Counted from the first letter of the stretch, positions 7,701 to 15,309 are shown. The stretch: DNA of 32,041 nucleotides from Lachnospiraceae bacterium (GCA_017622795.1 JAGAQI010000147.1:1-32041); one strand, 5' to 3'. Notes: a model not told the origin generated them from the letters alone. Translations and numbers: made by a program.

Positions 7701-8515
7701 TCTGATGTAAAATATCTTTGATCATTATAATCTTCTAGTAATTCATTTAAATAAATCCTTGTTGAATGACCTGTCCAGCTTTCATAGTCCCATAAATTAT
7801 ACTCATAAACACCGGTTTGAAGACAAAATTCGTATGGATAAAATTTGATTTTGTAATCACCACGTCTATCACTCCAGGAAATTAGTATAGAATCATCTAT
7901 AATCTCAACGGATGTAATCGGAATAGTTTCATTTCTGTGAATATAAAGTTCATCACCAACAGTTATCCCATCATAATTATGTGACCCATAAAGGTATACC
8001 TCCTTGGGGCCAATTGCCGGAATCACTTTGCCTATCACTTTTAGTGGAAGAAAAGGAAAAATCAAAAGCAGCAGCCCAAGCACTAAGCAAATTCGAGATG
8101 CAATTTTATTTTTAGATTTTAGATCAAATGACCATCTTGCAACCAATATAAAAATACTGCAAAAAAGAACAACAACTGCAGGAAGATCTTTCCCTCCGGC
8201 CAAAAGAACAATTCCCATAAATATCGCCACAAATAAAAGTATGAGTATTTTCATTCCTGATACAACTTTTTCTTCTCCGAAACGTTGAACAGCAGCGTTA
8301 TAAATCTCACGTTCCAAGATTTCCTTGTTCGTAAGTCCACCGTTAATAATTCGTTCGGTATTTTCTCTCTGCTCTTTTTGATTGAGTTCATTTTGACGTC
8401 TTAGCTCATTTGCAATGCGAAGCTTTTCGTTATGTAAATACTTATACTCATCAGTAGCACGCATGCTTTCAGATGTATAAGATTTTCCGGTTATATTACT
8501 ATAAAATTTCCCCAT
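7697..8515 (-). CDS. coiled-coil membrane protein, function unknown
   Basis: I do not recognise this 272-residue protein. Its N-terminal 85 residues are polar and likely helical or coiled-coil (EYKYLHNEKLRIANELRRQ). Three hydrophobic segments follow: about 88-106 (ILILLFVAIFMGIVLLAG), 111-127 (AVVVLFCSIFILVA) and 138-158 (RICLVLGLLLLIFPFLPL). The C-terminal part of about 100 residues is soluble and rich in Tyr and Asp. The start at 8515 has AAAGGAG six bases upstream; the longer frame from 8593 runs inside the preceding gene. It overlaps that gene by 17 bases, so the two are probably translationally coupled. It is the last gene of the accessory cluster and lies next to the distal rlmH-end copy. 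Bases are visibly more AT-rich than in thrS or helD. Confidence 0.7.
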   Translation of the reverse strand: MGKFYSNITGKSYTSESMRATDEYKYLHNEKLRIANELRRQNELNQKEQRENTERIINGGLTNKEILEREIYNAAVQRFGEEKVVSGMKILILLFVAIFMGIVLLAGGKDLPAVVVLFCSIFILVARWSFDLKSKNKIASRICLVLGLLLLIFPFLPLKVIGKVIPAIGPKEVYLYGSHNYDGITVGDELYIHRNETIPITSVEIIDDSILISWSDRRGDYKIKFYPYEFCLQTGVYEYNLWDYESWTGHSTRIYLNELLEDYNDQRYFTSD

Positions 8516-9098
8516 GATGTTCTCCTTTGAAAATAACATTTGTCTCATCGAAAGCAAATCTGGCTTTGGGATGATAAAATTCATAAACTTCAATTATTTC
8601 ATTATTTGCCTGTATCGTACAGGCACGAAATCTTTTTTCTTTCTTAGTATTCTTATAAGTAAAACCATTCAATTCTTTGACCTCTTCAAAATTCGAAACG
8701 ATTTTATCATAAATATCCATGCAGCAAACTATTTTTCGTGGTTTTAGAGCTTTAAAACAGCTTGTTAAACGTCCGCATATTTCTTGAGGAGTCATATCTT
8801 TATATTTCTTACTTACAGATGATTCTCCGGAAAGTGGATATAGATTTATATAAGCACATTTCCCAAGTTTATCATGAAAAGATTCCTTGCTGTGAAGTAA
8901 TATATCCGCCAGAAGCGATAACAGTTTGTAATACTTATTTTCTATTTTGGGTTGATAAACATCATTTTTAAACCAAAATTTGTTTTCATTATTGTTATCA
9001 TTAGGTTCTCTAAGTATAAAAAGGACTTCTGCTCTACCTAACTCTGATATTCCAAGGTAACCTTCTCTTTCCGGGGTATAGTATAATCTAGGGTCCAT
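8499..9098 (-). CDS. possible uracil-DNA-glycosylase-fold protein
   Basis: A 199-residue protein. Its motif order resembles the UDG superfamily: a hydrophobic strand with a Pro/Asn turn (EVLFILREPN), a central AYINLYPLSGE, a later strand IVCCMDIYDKIV that could match the usual 'ivllG..A' strand, and a C-terminal EFYHPKARFAF where UDGs have their catalytic HPS loop. None of the motifs is canonical, so the fold call is tentative and enzymatic activity is unproven. The start at 9098 has AAAGGAG eight bases upstream; the frame from 9143 reads through that site. It overlaps the membrane-protein gene downstream, which suggests the two act together, and sits behind the phosphatase and WYL genes in the AT-rich insert. 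Confidence 0.55.
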   Translation of the reverse strand: MDPRLYYTPEREGYLGISELGRAEVLFILREPNDNNNENKFWFKNDVYQPKIENKYYKLLSLLADILLHSKESFHDKLGKCAYINLYPLSGESSVSKKYKDMTPQEICGRLTSCFKALKPRKIVCCMDIYDKIVSNFEEVKELNGFTYKNTKKEKRFRACTIQANNEIIEVYEFYHPKARFAFDETNVIFKGEHHGEIL

Positions 9099-9180
9099 TA
9101 GTAATTCTCCTTTGATTTTTTTATAATACAGTTTCCATCTCACACACGATATTTTGTAGTTGAAGAATTTTTATCAATGA

Positions 9181-9867
9181 CTACTCAACATAAAATTCCT
9201 CTCCCGTATCTAAACAGATACATCCCAAATTATTTCCGAATGCTGCACCACAGTCTATTGCAATATGATTATTGCCTCTCCATATTTTCCCCTGAAAATG
9301 CTTATCAATAAGTATGGTAGGCGTATGTCCTGTCACTAACGTTATATCCTTAAAATAAATTTTCTCATAATCCGGTTCTCCAAGTATCAATGCTTTTTTT
9401 CGGCACTGTTCCGGATTCTCCGGCATATACTCTTTTTCCGGCACTGTATGAGACAAAAAATATTTTTTTCCGTCTATTATTAACATTTTGGAAAAAGGCA
9501 TTTTCCTTAAATAATTCAATACCATAAGTTTCTCTTGCTGTTCTAACCTAAGAAAGCTTTCATATGTCGGTAACCCGCCATCCGAAATCCAAAAAGCAAA
9601 CTGTTTGTCAATTTTAATTTTTGCGGTTGCTTCCTCCGATTCCATCAAACGGTTTAACATTAGCTCCGCTTTGTAGTCATGATTTCCCTGAAGCGCAATA
9701 ACATTTTTTCTGGTAATTAAATCCAGTATAATCTTAATTCCATCTGCTCCCCGGTCAACGATATCCCCAAGAATATAGAGGGTATCATTTTCTTTTAAAT
9801 CAATCATTAAAAGCATTTTGCTATATTTCTCAAAGCAGCCGTGTAAGTCTGACATGGCATAAATCAT
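9181..9867 (-). CDS. PPP-family metallophosphatase (serine/threonine phosphatase or Ap4A-hydrolase type)
   Basis: Calcineurin-like phosphoesterase with the full bimetal signature of the bacterial PPP family: SDLHG at 6-10, GDIVDRG at 34-40, GNHD at 61-64, then LSHTVP and VTGHTPT with the metal-binding histidines, and a final IDCG. At 228 residues it is the size of phage-lambda-type protein phosphatases and of PrpE/ApaH-like enzymes, which the sequence alone does not separate. It should act in the cytoplasm on phosphoproteins or dinucleoside polyphosphates with Mn or a similar metal. TAGGAGG lies just ahead of the ATG at 9867. It is the second gene of the island cluster, 76 bases after the WYL regulator. 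Confidence 0.9.
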   Translation of the reverse strand: MIYAMSDLHGCFEKYSKMLLMIDLKENDTLYILGDIVDRGADGIKIILDLITRKNVIALQGNHDYKAELMLNRLMESEEATAKIKIDKQFAFWISDGGLPTYESFLRLEQQEKLMVLNYLRKMPFSKMLIIDGKKYFLSHTVPEKEYMPENPEQCRKKALILGEPDYEKIYFKDITLVTGHTPTILIDKHFQGKIWRGNNHIAIDCGAAFGNNLGCICLDTGEEFYVE

Positions 9868-9943
9868 GGATGCCTCCTATAACTTTCTCTTTACAAAATA
9901 ACTATTTTTTTAAACATCCTTTATAAAAAGCACTAATTATATC

Positions 9944-10936
9944 CTAATACTGATCATATATTTTACTGATATATTCTTTAAACTCACCCACTCTTTTTTC
10001 AGGACTCAACAATTTAAGATTCGTTCCATAACTCGCAAGCCACTGGTAAAATCCCTCATTCACCGCAACGTTCACAGAAACAACAAATTTGTCCTCCCCC
10101 TTTCTGTGAAACATTATGTCATTACCAAATTTATCTGAAATGTTAAGTCTACACCAATTGATTCCTTCCAGCGTCACGTTTTCTTTTATTCCAGTCCATG
10201 AATGGGCACTTATCCTCAGATAATCACTATCTGTCATTGTGTGACCTATTTCCTTGAGTTCATCCACTTGTATCTTAGGTCTGATATCTAAGTTTGTCAT
10301 TTGAATGTTGACCATAAGATCTAACCTATAATTGTGAATAGAAGTGGAATCATCCGTACAACAGGCAACATAATATTTTCCATTCATCGGAATAAGGTAA
10401 TAAGGGGAAGCCTGTATTACTTCTCCATTATTTCTAAGTTTTTTATCATTGCTCATACGGTCAATATACTGAAAAGTAATTTTTTTATTGGCAACAATAG
10501 CTCTCATAACTAAATCAAAATAAACCGATAGGCGACGTTCTTTTTCCTTTACTATAGGATCAACCACTACCGTATTATCTATAAAAATTTCTGCATCCAG
10601 AGTTGCAAAACTTTTTATTCTTTTAATTAGGCTGCGGGTATCCTCAATTGTAAGAATTCTGTTAGACGCAATCGCATCTGCAATCAGTTTTAATTCAAAA
10701 TCCTGAAAAGTGTGTTCAATCATATACCAACCATCATTATGATTGTCACATAAAACAATCTGCAAACCGGTATCCTCAAGAATTTTCAAATCTCTTGATA
10801 TTGATTTTCTTTCAGCATCGATACCATATTTTTTTAGTTTTTTCCGAATTTCATCAATAGTTAATGGGTGATTTTCATCGGTCTTTTGCATTATTTCAAG
10901 TATTTTCAAAAGCTTGATTTTATTTTTTCCTTCCAT
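9944..10936 (-). CDS. WYL-domain transcriptional regulator
   Basis: A 330-residue protein with an N-terminal winged-helix of the HTH_11/DeoR type (KLLKILEIMQKTDENHPLTI, then RKSISRDLKILEDTGLQI), a middle region, and a WYL domain from about residue 135 (KITFQYID, ASPYYLIPMNGKYYVACC, YRLDLMVNI). It ends with the WCX-like part (EGFYQWLASYGTNLKLLSP). WYL domains bind nucleic acid or nucleotide ligands, and such regulators frequently control phage-defence or DNA-damage genes. The longest frame starts with TTG at 10954; AGAAAGG eight bases before the ATG at 10934-10936 favours the latter. It is the first gene of the four-gene cluster and probably controls it, but no operator was identified. Confidence 0.9.
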   Translation of the reverse strand: MEGKNKIKLLKILEIMQKTDENHPLTIDEIRKKLKKYGIDAERKSISRDLKILEDTGLQIVLCDNHNDGWYMIEHTFQDFELKLIADAIASNRILTIEDTRSLIKRIKSFATLDAEIFIDNTVVVDPIVKEKERRLSVYFDLVMRAIVANKKITFQYIDRMSNDKKLRNNGEVIQASPYYLIPMNGKYYVACCTDDSTSIHNYRLDLMVNIQMTNLDIRPKIQVDELKEIGHTMTDSDYLRISAHSWTGIKENVTLEGINWCRLNISDKFGNDIMFHRKGEDKFVVSVNVAVNEGFYQWLASYGTNLKLLSPEKRVGEFKEYISKIYDQY

Positions 10937-11023
10937 CAGATAATCCTTTCTCAACAGTGCATTTTGATATTTTTGTTGCTATCTCACTAAAACAAGGCTT
11001 TATCTACTCATAAACTCATGACC

Positions 11024-11032
11024 AGTATAGCA
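11024..11032 (-). promoter_or_regulatory. extended -10 promoter of the WYL gene cluster
   Basis: Minus-strand TGC-TATACT, an extended -10 element, about 80 bases upstream of the WYL start. No good -35 box stands at 17 bases, which the extended TG motif can compensate. Confidence 0.45.
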
Positions 11033-11138
11033 TATAAGGTTGTCCCAAAACTGTCACATCCAGTAATCCTTAATAAAGCCGAATACAAAAAAGATAAAGG
11101 ATGGTACATTTACCACCCTTTCAACACTTATCTCTACT

Positions 11139-11329
11139 AACAGTTCAGCCCGCGCCTATTCGCAAAGGCACCTTCGGTGCAGCGCATTCTGCGAAACGCA
11201 GAATACGCTTATTATCGCTGCTTCGCAGCTACTTTGCTCATATACGGGCGCTAACCCTGTGCAATGAGGCAACCACAAAAATATGCGAGCATATTTTGTG
11301 GTGGTTGTCATTGCGCAGGCTGAACTGTT
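11139..11329. mobile_element. 191-bp MITE-like element with 17-bp terminal inverted repeats
   Basis: The ends are AACAGTTCAGCCCGCGC (11139-11155) and its inverse (11313-11329), matching at 16 of 17 positions. The interior is a chain of hairpins: GCACC-TTC-GGTGC (11168-11180), ATTCTGCG-AAA-CGCAGAAT (11186-11204), GCTGC-TTC-GCAGC (11217-11229) and a long imperfect one at 11258-11317. No coding capacity is credible. No clear target-site duplication was seen. It could be a non-autonomous transposon, or a structured repeat or RNA. It fills most of the 540-base gap 10937-11475, the remainder of which holds the WYL promoter and the second rlmH-end copy. Confidence 0.6.
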
Positions 11330-11412
11330 TCATTTATGATACGGTTCACCGTATCGCTTTAATGGTGCGCAAAACCTCTGTGAAGTTAGTCTACTGAGGA
11401 AATTATACATTA
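11330..11412 (-). repeat. rlmH 3'-end copy 2 (internal att-like site) with conserved flank
   Basis: The minus strand codes Arg-Tyr-Gly-Glu-Pro-Tyr-His-Lys then TGA (11330-11332). The 19 bases 11332-11350 are identical to 13041-13059 at the true rlmH end. The core is extended into a hairpin (GATACGG-TTCA-CCGTATC, 11338-11355). The right flank, about 60 bases, is shared with copy 1 and contains TAGTCTACTGAGGAAATT (11387-11404), the inverse of 13024-13041 with one mismatch. Confidence 0.75.
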
Positions 11413-11475
11413 TTCCAAGCAAAAAACATCTATATGACAACTTTTAATTCCTTCCTGCTGTCATAAGAAAAAGAT

Positions 11476-12018
11476 TTATTTGCTAGTAAGTTGATAAATA
11501 ATTTGCGCCATTTCTTTTGGTGATTTGTTGATTGGCTCCAAAATCCATTGCCGCAACATGTAAATAATTCCACCGGACACATAATATGTGGCAAGTTTTA
11601 AGCTGGTATCGTCATGCGTATTAGTTATATCGCTATGCTTAATAAGCGAATACTGTTTCTGATAAAGTTCGTTGATTAAATCTACAAATTCATCATCCGT
11701 ACGGCACTTGAAAAGAATAGATAGCATATCTCGGTTTTCATAAAAGTAATTGCAGATATCCTCCAGCCAAGGAAGAGCATTTAAGTGAGTTCGATTTTTA
11801 TCTGCCAGTTTCTTAACTTCCAGAGACATGTTCCTTCGTATATCAGTCAAAATGTCTCCAGGTTGCTCATAATGCCTGTAAAAGGTTGCGCGATTAATTC
11901 CTGATTCGTTGCATAGTTCGGTTACATTAATTTTTGAAATATCTTTTGACTTAAGAAGCCTAAGCAATCCCTCTTGCAAAAGTCTTTTGGTAAGTGCAAT
12001 ACGCTGATCATCTTTCAT
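11476..12018 (-). CDS. TetR/AcrR-family transcriptional regulator
   Basis: A 180-residue repressor-type protein. The N-terminal helix-turn-helix is typical: TKRLLQEGLLRLLKSKDISKI, then VTELCNESGINRATFYRHY, followed by a helical ligand-binding domain with the TetR_C motif YYVSGGIIYMLRQWI. The chosen start (12018) has AAGAGG six bases upstream; the longer frame from 12060 has none. It is divergent from the TauE/SafE gene, and the shared intergenic region carries a palindrome inside the permease promoter, so it most likely represses that permease and possibly itself. The inducer is unknown. Confidence 0.9.
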   Translation of the reverse strand: MKDDQRIALTKRLLQEGLLRLLKSKDISKINVTELCNESGINRATFYRHYEQPGDILTDIRRNMSLEVKKLADKNRTHLNALPWLEDICNYFYENRDMLSILFKCRTDDEFVDLINELYQKQYSLIKHSDITNTHDDTSLKLATYYVSGGIIYMLRQWILEPINKSPKEMAQIIYQLTSK

Positions 12019-12100
12019 AACAATACCTCTTAATATAAATTTCATTTTTCCTTGCAACACATTTAGTTTTTATGTTGTATAACGTCCAATTGCTATAAAA

Positions 12101-12142
12101 CTGTTTATTGATTGTGCGACACGTGTATATTATAATAAACTG
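12101..12142 (+). promoter_or_regulatory. permease promoter with probable TetR operator
   Basis: TTGATT (12108-12113), a 17-base spacer and TATAAT (12131-12136). The spacer contains the perfect palindrome ACACGTGT (12119-12126), and the whole promoter is framed by inverted repeats CTGTTTATT (12101-12109) and AATAAACTG (12134-12142) matching at 8 of 9. A dimeric repressor bound here would block polymerase. Confidence 0.7.
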
Positions 12143-12183
12143 TGCCGAATAGAAAGTCAACAAAATATGGAGGTTACATAACT

Positions 12184-12951
12184 ATGGAAACATTTATTAC
12201 CATACTGGTATGTTTTTTAGCAGGAGCGGGAGCCGGAATAGGAACAGGATTTGCCGGTATGAGCGCAGCAGCAGTAGTTGGCCCAATGCTGGTCGCTTTT
12301 TTAGGAATACCGGCTTACGAGGCAGTTGGAATAGGTCTTATTAGTGATGTGTTGGCAAGCGCAGTTAGTGCATATACCTATAAGAAGAGTAAAAATTTAG
12401 ATATAAAAAATAGCATACCAATGCTTTTGTCGGTTCTGTTGTTTACCGTAGTTGGAAGCTTTGTCGCCAGTATGGTACCGGAAAGCACAATGAGTGGCAC
12501 TATGCAAATAGCTATGATTATTATAGGATTACGATTCTTGCTAAAGCCGGTTACTACCACTAAGGAACAAATGAATGCAGGATCAGCAAAAGAAAAACTA
12601 ATAAAAGCTATTTTAGGAGGAATATTTGTAGGATTCATCTGCGGATTTGTAGGTGCAGGTGGCGGAATGATGATGCTGTTTGTATTGACTTCTTTTTTAG
12701 GATATCAGATGCATATGGCGGTGGGAACCAGTGTATTTATTATGACATTTACAGCTTTGACAGGTGGAATCAGTCATTTCGCAATTGACGGAATGCCTGA
12801 TATGCTTTGTCTGGTGCTCTGTGCATTATTTACCCTCCTTTGGGCACGCATTGCAGCAAGAATTGCAAACAAATCGGACGCAAAACTATTAAACAGAGTA
12901 GTTGGAATTGTAATGATCGTAACAAGTGTGGTTATACTCTTCGTGAGTTAA
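12184..12951 (+). CDS. TauE/SafE-family sulfite/organosulfonate permease
   Basis: A 255-residue membrane protein with about eight hydrophobic segments in two related halves, each starting with a glycine-rich helix: CFLAGAGAGIGTGFAGMSAA and, from about residue 145, GGIFVGFICGFVGAGGGMMM. This duplicated GxGxGxxG pattern is the TauE/SafE (DUF81) hallmark; characterised members export sulfite or sulfoacetate. Substrate here is unknown. GGAGG ten bases before the ATG fixes the start; the frame from 12142 has no ribosome site and overlaps the promoter. It stands alone on the + strand, opposite the TetR gene, within the DNA inserted next to rlmH. Confidence 0.9.
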   Translation: METFITILVCFLAGAGAGIGTGFAGMSAAAVVGPMLVAFLGIPAYEAVGIGLISDVLASAVSAYTYKKSKNLDIKNSIPMLLSVLLFTVVGSFVASMVPESTMSGTMQIAMIIIGLRFLLKPVTTTKEQMNAGSAKEKLIKAILGGIFVGFICGFVGAGGGMMMLFVLTSFLGYQMHMAVGTSVFIMTFTALTGGISHFAIDGMPDMLCLVLCALFTLLWARIAARIANKSDAKLLNRVVGIVMIVTSVVILFVS

Positions 12952-12975
12952 AATTTATTAATAATTCTACAGTTA

Positions 12976-13017
12976 AAAACAATACCCAGTAAGCATATGC
13001 TTGCTGGATATTGTTTT
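12976..13017. terminator. bidirectional terminator between permease and rlmH
   Basis: AAAACAATA..CAG.AAGCA pairs with TGCTT.CTG..TATTGTTTT with few mismatches; A-rich and T-rich arms suit both directions. A second perfect palindrome, CTGAGGAATTTCCTCAG (13018-13034), stands between it and rlmH. Confidence 0.85.
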
Positions 13018-13023
13018 CTGAGG

Positions 13024-13059
13024 AATTTCCTCAGTGGACTATTTATGATACGGTTCACC
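13024..13059 (-). repeat. rlmH 3'-end att-like core with inverted-repeat arm
   Basis: The last codons of rlmH plus its stop form the sequence repeated at 11332-11350 and 7621-7636. Directly beyond the stop, minus-strand TAGTCCACTGAGGAAATT (13024-13041) is an inverted match (17 of 18) to 11387-11404. Direct cores with inverted arms near the ends are how site-specific rlmH insertions look in staphylococcal SCC elements. Confidence 0.65.
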
Positions 13060-13518
13060 CATCATAATTCTATAGCTTCTGTAAATCTGCTCCAGTAACA
13101 CCACTCTCATCAACTGATGTGGAAATGTCATCTTCGAAAAGCTGAGCAAATAATCCGCTCTCTTGTTAATACACTCCGCAAGCCCCAAAGAACCCCCAAT
13201 CACAAACACAATATGACTGGTGCCTCTTACACCAAGTTCATTGATTTTCTCCGAAAGTTCTTCCGAAGTTAATTGCTTACCAAGAATCGCAAGGACACAA
13301 ACATATGCATCCTCCGGAATGTATTTCATCAGACGTTCTGCCTCTTTTTGCTTAATTTGCTCTTCTAAAGCTTCCGAGGCACCGTCCGGCGTCTTTTCAT
13401 CTGCCACTTCGATGATTTCCAGCTTGCAATAACGGGACAATCGCTTGGAATATTCTTCGATGGCTCCCGTAAAGTACTTTTCCTTAATTTTACCTACACA
13501 TAACACAGTAATTTTCAT
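13039..13518 (-). CDS. rlmH: 23S rRNA pseudouridine-1915 N3-methyltransferase
   Basis: SPOUT-class methyltransferase that methylates pseudouridine 1915 of 23S rRNA on 70S ribosomes. The 159 residues match the family's usual length: MKITVLCVGKIKEKYF at the start, the AdoMet knot FVIGGSLG, then LSFSKMTFPHQLMRVVLLEQIYRSYRI and the invariant C-terminus GEPYHK. AGGAG precedes the ATG at 13518. It is last in the rex-to-rlmH operon. Its final codons are the repeated core described above, as expected if foreign DNA integrated here while regenerating the reading frame. In staphylococci this gene is orfX, the SCCmec target. Confidence 0.97.
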   Translation of the reverse strand: MKITVLCVGKIKEKYFTGAIEEYSKRLSRYCKLEIIEVADEKTPDGASEALEEQIKQKEAERLMKYIPEDAYVCVLAILGKQLTSEELSEKINELGVRGTSHIVFVIGGSLGLAECINKRADYLLSFSKMTFPHQLMRVVLLEQIYRSYRIMMGEPYHK

Positions 13519-13534
13519 ATTGTCTCCTACAAAT

Positions 13535-13560
13535 CAGGGCATGAATCTCTTCATGCCCTG
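13535..13560. terminator. hairpin between the CBS-domain gene and rlmH
   Basis: A perfect 11-bp stem CAGGGCATGAA / TTCATGCCCTG with a four-base loop, but only weak T content after it on either strand. It may partially terminate or stabilise the upstream message rather than isolate rlmH. Confidence 0.4.
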
Positions 13561-13577
13561 TCATTTCATCTACACTA

Positions 13578-14927
13578 TTATTCTTCCTCTTCCTCAGAAG
13601 CCTCTTCTTCCGGAAGCACGGTTATCCTTGCCAGAGTAATCATCTTATTTTTTACTTCCACAATATCAATTTGGCATCCCTGATAGGTCATGGTAAACTG
13701 CTCGCCCTCGGTTGGAATATGACCAAGTGCGGAAACGATAAGACCGTTGAGGGTTTCAAAATCTTCGCTGGTAATCTCATGTCCCATATCTTCGGACAAA
13801 TCTGCCAGTGTGGTAATTCCCTTTACCAGATAAACATTTTCTGCTTCGGAAACCATATCCTCTTCTTCCCGGTCGTACTCGTCCTGAATGTCACCAACGA
13901 TTTCTTCCAGGATATCTTCCAAGGTAACAAGGCCCGCTGTCTGACCGTATTCATCAATGGCAAGTGCCATATGGAACTTCTTTTTCTGCATGTTTTCAAG
14001 CAGTACGTCAATTCCCTGGGTATCCGGTACAAAGAAAGGTTTTCTGGTAATACTGCGAACCTTGCGCTGCTTCATTTTTGCAGCATTACCGGACATATAT
14101 ACTTTTAACGCATCCTTTAAATGCACAATGCCGATGATGTTTTCCACCGATTCTTCATAAACCGGAAATCTGGAATAAATCTCATTTAACATAAACTTCA
14201 TGGCTTCTTCCAGGTTCCAGTCGGCATCCACGGCAACCATACCGGTGCGGTGGGTCATAATATCTTTGACTTCTTTGTCATCAAATTCGAAGATATTCTG
14301 AATCATTTCCACTTCGTCAGCTTCCAAAACACCGCTTTCTGCTGCTTCTTCCACGGTGGAAAAGAGTTCTTCTTCCGTTACCACTTCTTCCAGTTCAGAC
14401 GCCTTGATATGGAATAATTTCAAAATTCCTATGGTAATTGTTTCGATAAGCCAAGCCACCGGTCCTAAAACAACTACGAAGAAGCGAAGTAATCCAACCA
14501 AAGCGAAGGAAAAACCTTCGGCATGTTTAAATGCCAGCTTCTTTGGAAGCTTAACAGCAAACAGTTCTATAAGCATCACTGCCAGAAGCGTAATCAACAC
14601 AAGAACCGCTATTGTTAAAACTACAGGGCCTTCAGCACCAAAAGACTTCTGCAAAAGCCCTTTAAAATACGGCAGAAAATGCACATAGTACACTACTGCA
14701 ATACCGGACACGCTAAACAGCCGTAGTAAGTCTGTTACCGTTATGTAACGGCGATGGTGCTCCAAAAGCTTTTGCACCCTTTTTGCCTTTTTGTCACCCT
14801 CCTCCAACCGTTTATCCACGGCAGATTCACTGACACTCTCAAAGGCAGTCACCATTGCCTCAATAATCGCGTTTAAAACAATAAATCCTATTAGCCACAT
14901 CACTCCGCATATGGGAAGACCGTCCAT
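13578..14927 (-). CDS. CNNM/CBS-domain membrane protein (CorC/HlyC family)
   Basis: A 449-residue protein with the usual order for this family: a DUF21/CNNM membrane part with about four helices (GVMWLIGFIVLNAIIEA, SVSGIAVVYYVHF, VVLTIAVLVLITLLAVMLIE, LLRFFVVVLGPVAWLIETI), a pair of CBS domains (IMTHRTGMVAVDAD.., ITRKPFFVPDTQ.. with LVTLEDILEEIVGDI), and a C-terminal CorC_HlyC domain (FETLNGLIVSALGHIP). The last nine residues are nearly all Glu. Family members are linked to Mg or other metal efflux; the older hemolysin label is not supported. The longest frame starts with TTG at 14981 and overlaps the mazF end; the ATG at 14925-14927 has AAAGGAG 12 bases upstream, a long but usable gap. Confidence 0.92.
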   Translation of the reverse strand: MDGLPICGVMWLIGFIVLNAIIEAMVTAFESVSESAVDKRLEEGDKKAKRVQKLLEHHRRYITVTDLLRLFSVSGIAVVYYVHFLPYFKGLLQKSFGAEGPVVLTIAVLVLITLLAVMLIELFAVKLPKKLAFKHAEGFSFALVGLLRFFVVVLGPVAWLIETITIGILKLFHIKASELEEVVTEEELFSTVEEAAESGVLEADEVEMIQNIFEFDDKEVKDIMTHRTGMVAVDADWNLEEAMKFMLNEIYSRFPVYEESVENIIGIVHLKDALKVYMSGNAAKMKQRKVRSITRKPFFVPDTQGIDVLLENMQKKKFHMALAIDEYGQTAGLVTLEDILEEIVGDIQDEYDREEEDMVSEAENVYLVKGITTLADLSEDMGHEITSEDFETLNGLIVSALGHIPTEGEQFTMTYQGCQIDIVEVKNKMITLARITVLPEEEASEEEEE

Positions 14928-14964
14928 AAAAATTTTTTTCTCCTTTCGTAAAAACAACCGGGGA

Positions 14965-15309
14965 TTATGTATCCAGCGCAAAACTGATGAGTAACGCCTG
15001 ATTCACGCTTGACAGAATCTCCTGGTCAAGATGACAAACTTTTTCCCGGAGTCTTGATTTATCAATTGTCCGGACCTGCTCTAATAATATCACGGAATCT
15101 TTTTCGATTCCATATCGTTTCGATAATTCAATATGGGTTGGCAGCTTTGCTTTATTCATTTTGCTTGTAATTGCTGCCACAATTACCGTTGGGGAATGCC
15201 GGTTGCCTACGTCGTTCTGTACGATGAGCACCGGGCGGATGCCGCCCTGTTCCGACCCTACCACCGGTCTTAAGTCTGCATAATAGATATCTCCTCTTCG
15301 AATAACCAC
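14965..15309 (-). CDS. mazF: MazF/PemK-type endoribonuclease without adjacent antitoxin
   Basis: A 114-residue toxin-type mRNA interferase. It starts [20 protein letters not shown]; Arg25 ([12 protein letters not shown]) and Thr48 (VAAITSK) occupy the positions of the catalytic residues of Bacillus MazF/NdoA. The start is a GTG at 15307-15309 with GGAG 11 bases upstream. In Bacillus the order is alr, antitoxin, toxin. Here the 99 bases between alr and this gene contain no reading frame that could be an antitoxin, so it stands alone inside the operon. Either the antitoxin is encoded elsewhere, or this copy has a housekeeping RNA-processing role. Confidence 0.93.
   Translation of the reverse strand: MVIRRGDIYYADLRPVVGSEQGGIRPVLIVQNDVGNRHSPTVIVAAITSKMNKAKLPTHIELSKRYGIEKDSVILLEQVRTIDKSRLREKVCHLDQEILSSVNQALLISFALDT

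Noticed and set aside
11101-11397. 98-codon frame on the + strand in the 540-base gap
   Set aside because: It runs through the inverted-repeat element and the rlmH-end copy, has no ribosome site, and its translation reflects hairpin repeats rather than a protein.
11439-11467. Possible terminator after the TetR gene (TATGACA ... TGTCATA)
   Set aside because: Only about seven base pairs with a loop of over 15 bases and no T-run; too weak to call.
13535-13560. Hairpin as a full terminator separating rlmH from the operon
   Set aside because: It has a good stem but no proper T-run on either strand, so read-through into rlmH seems likely.
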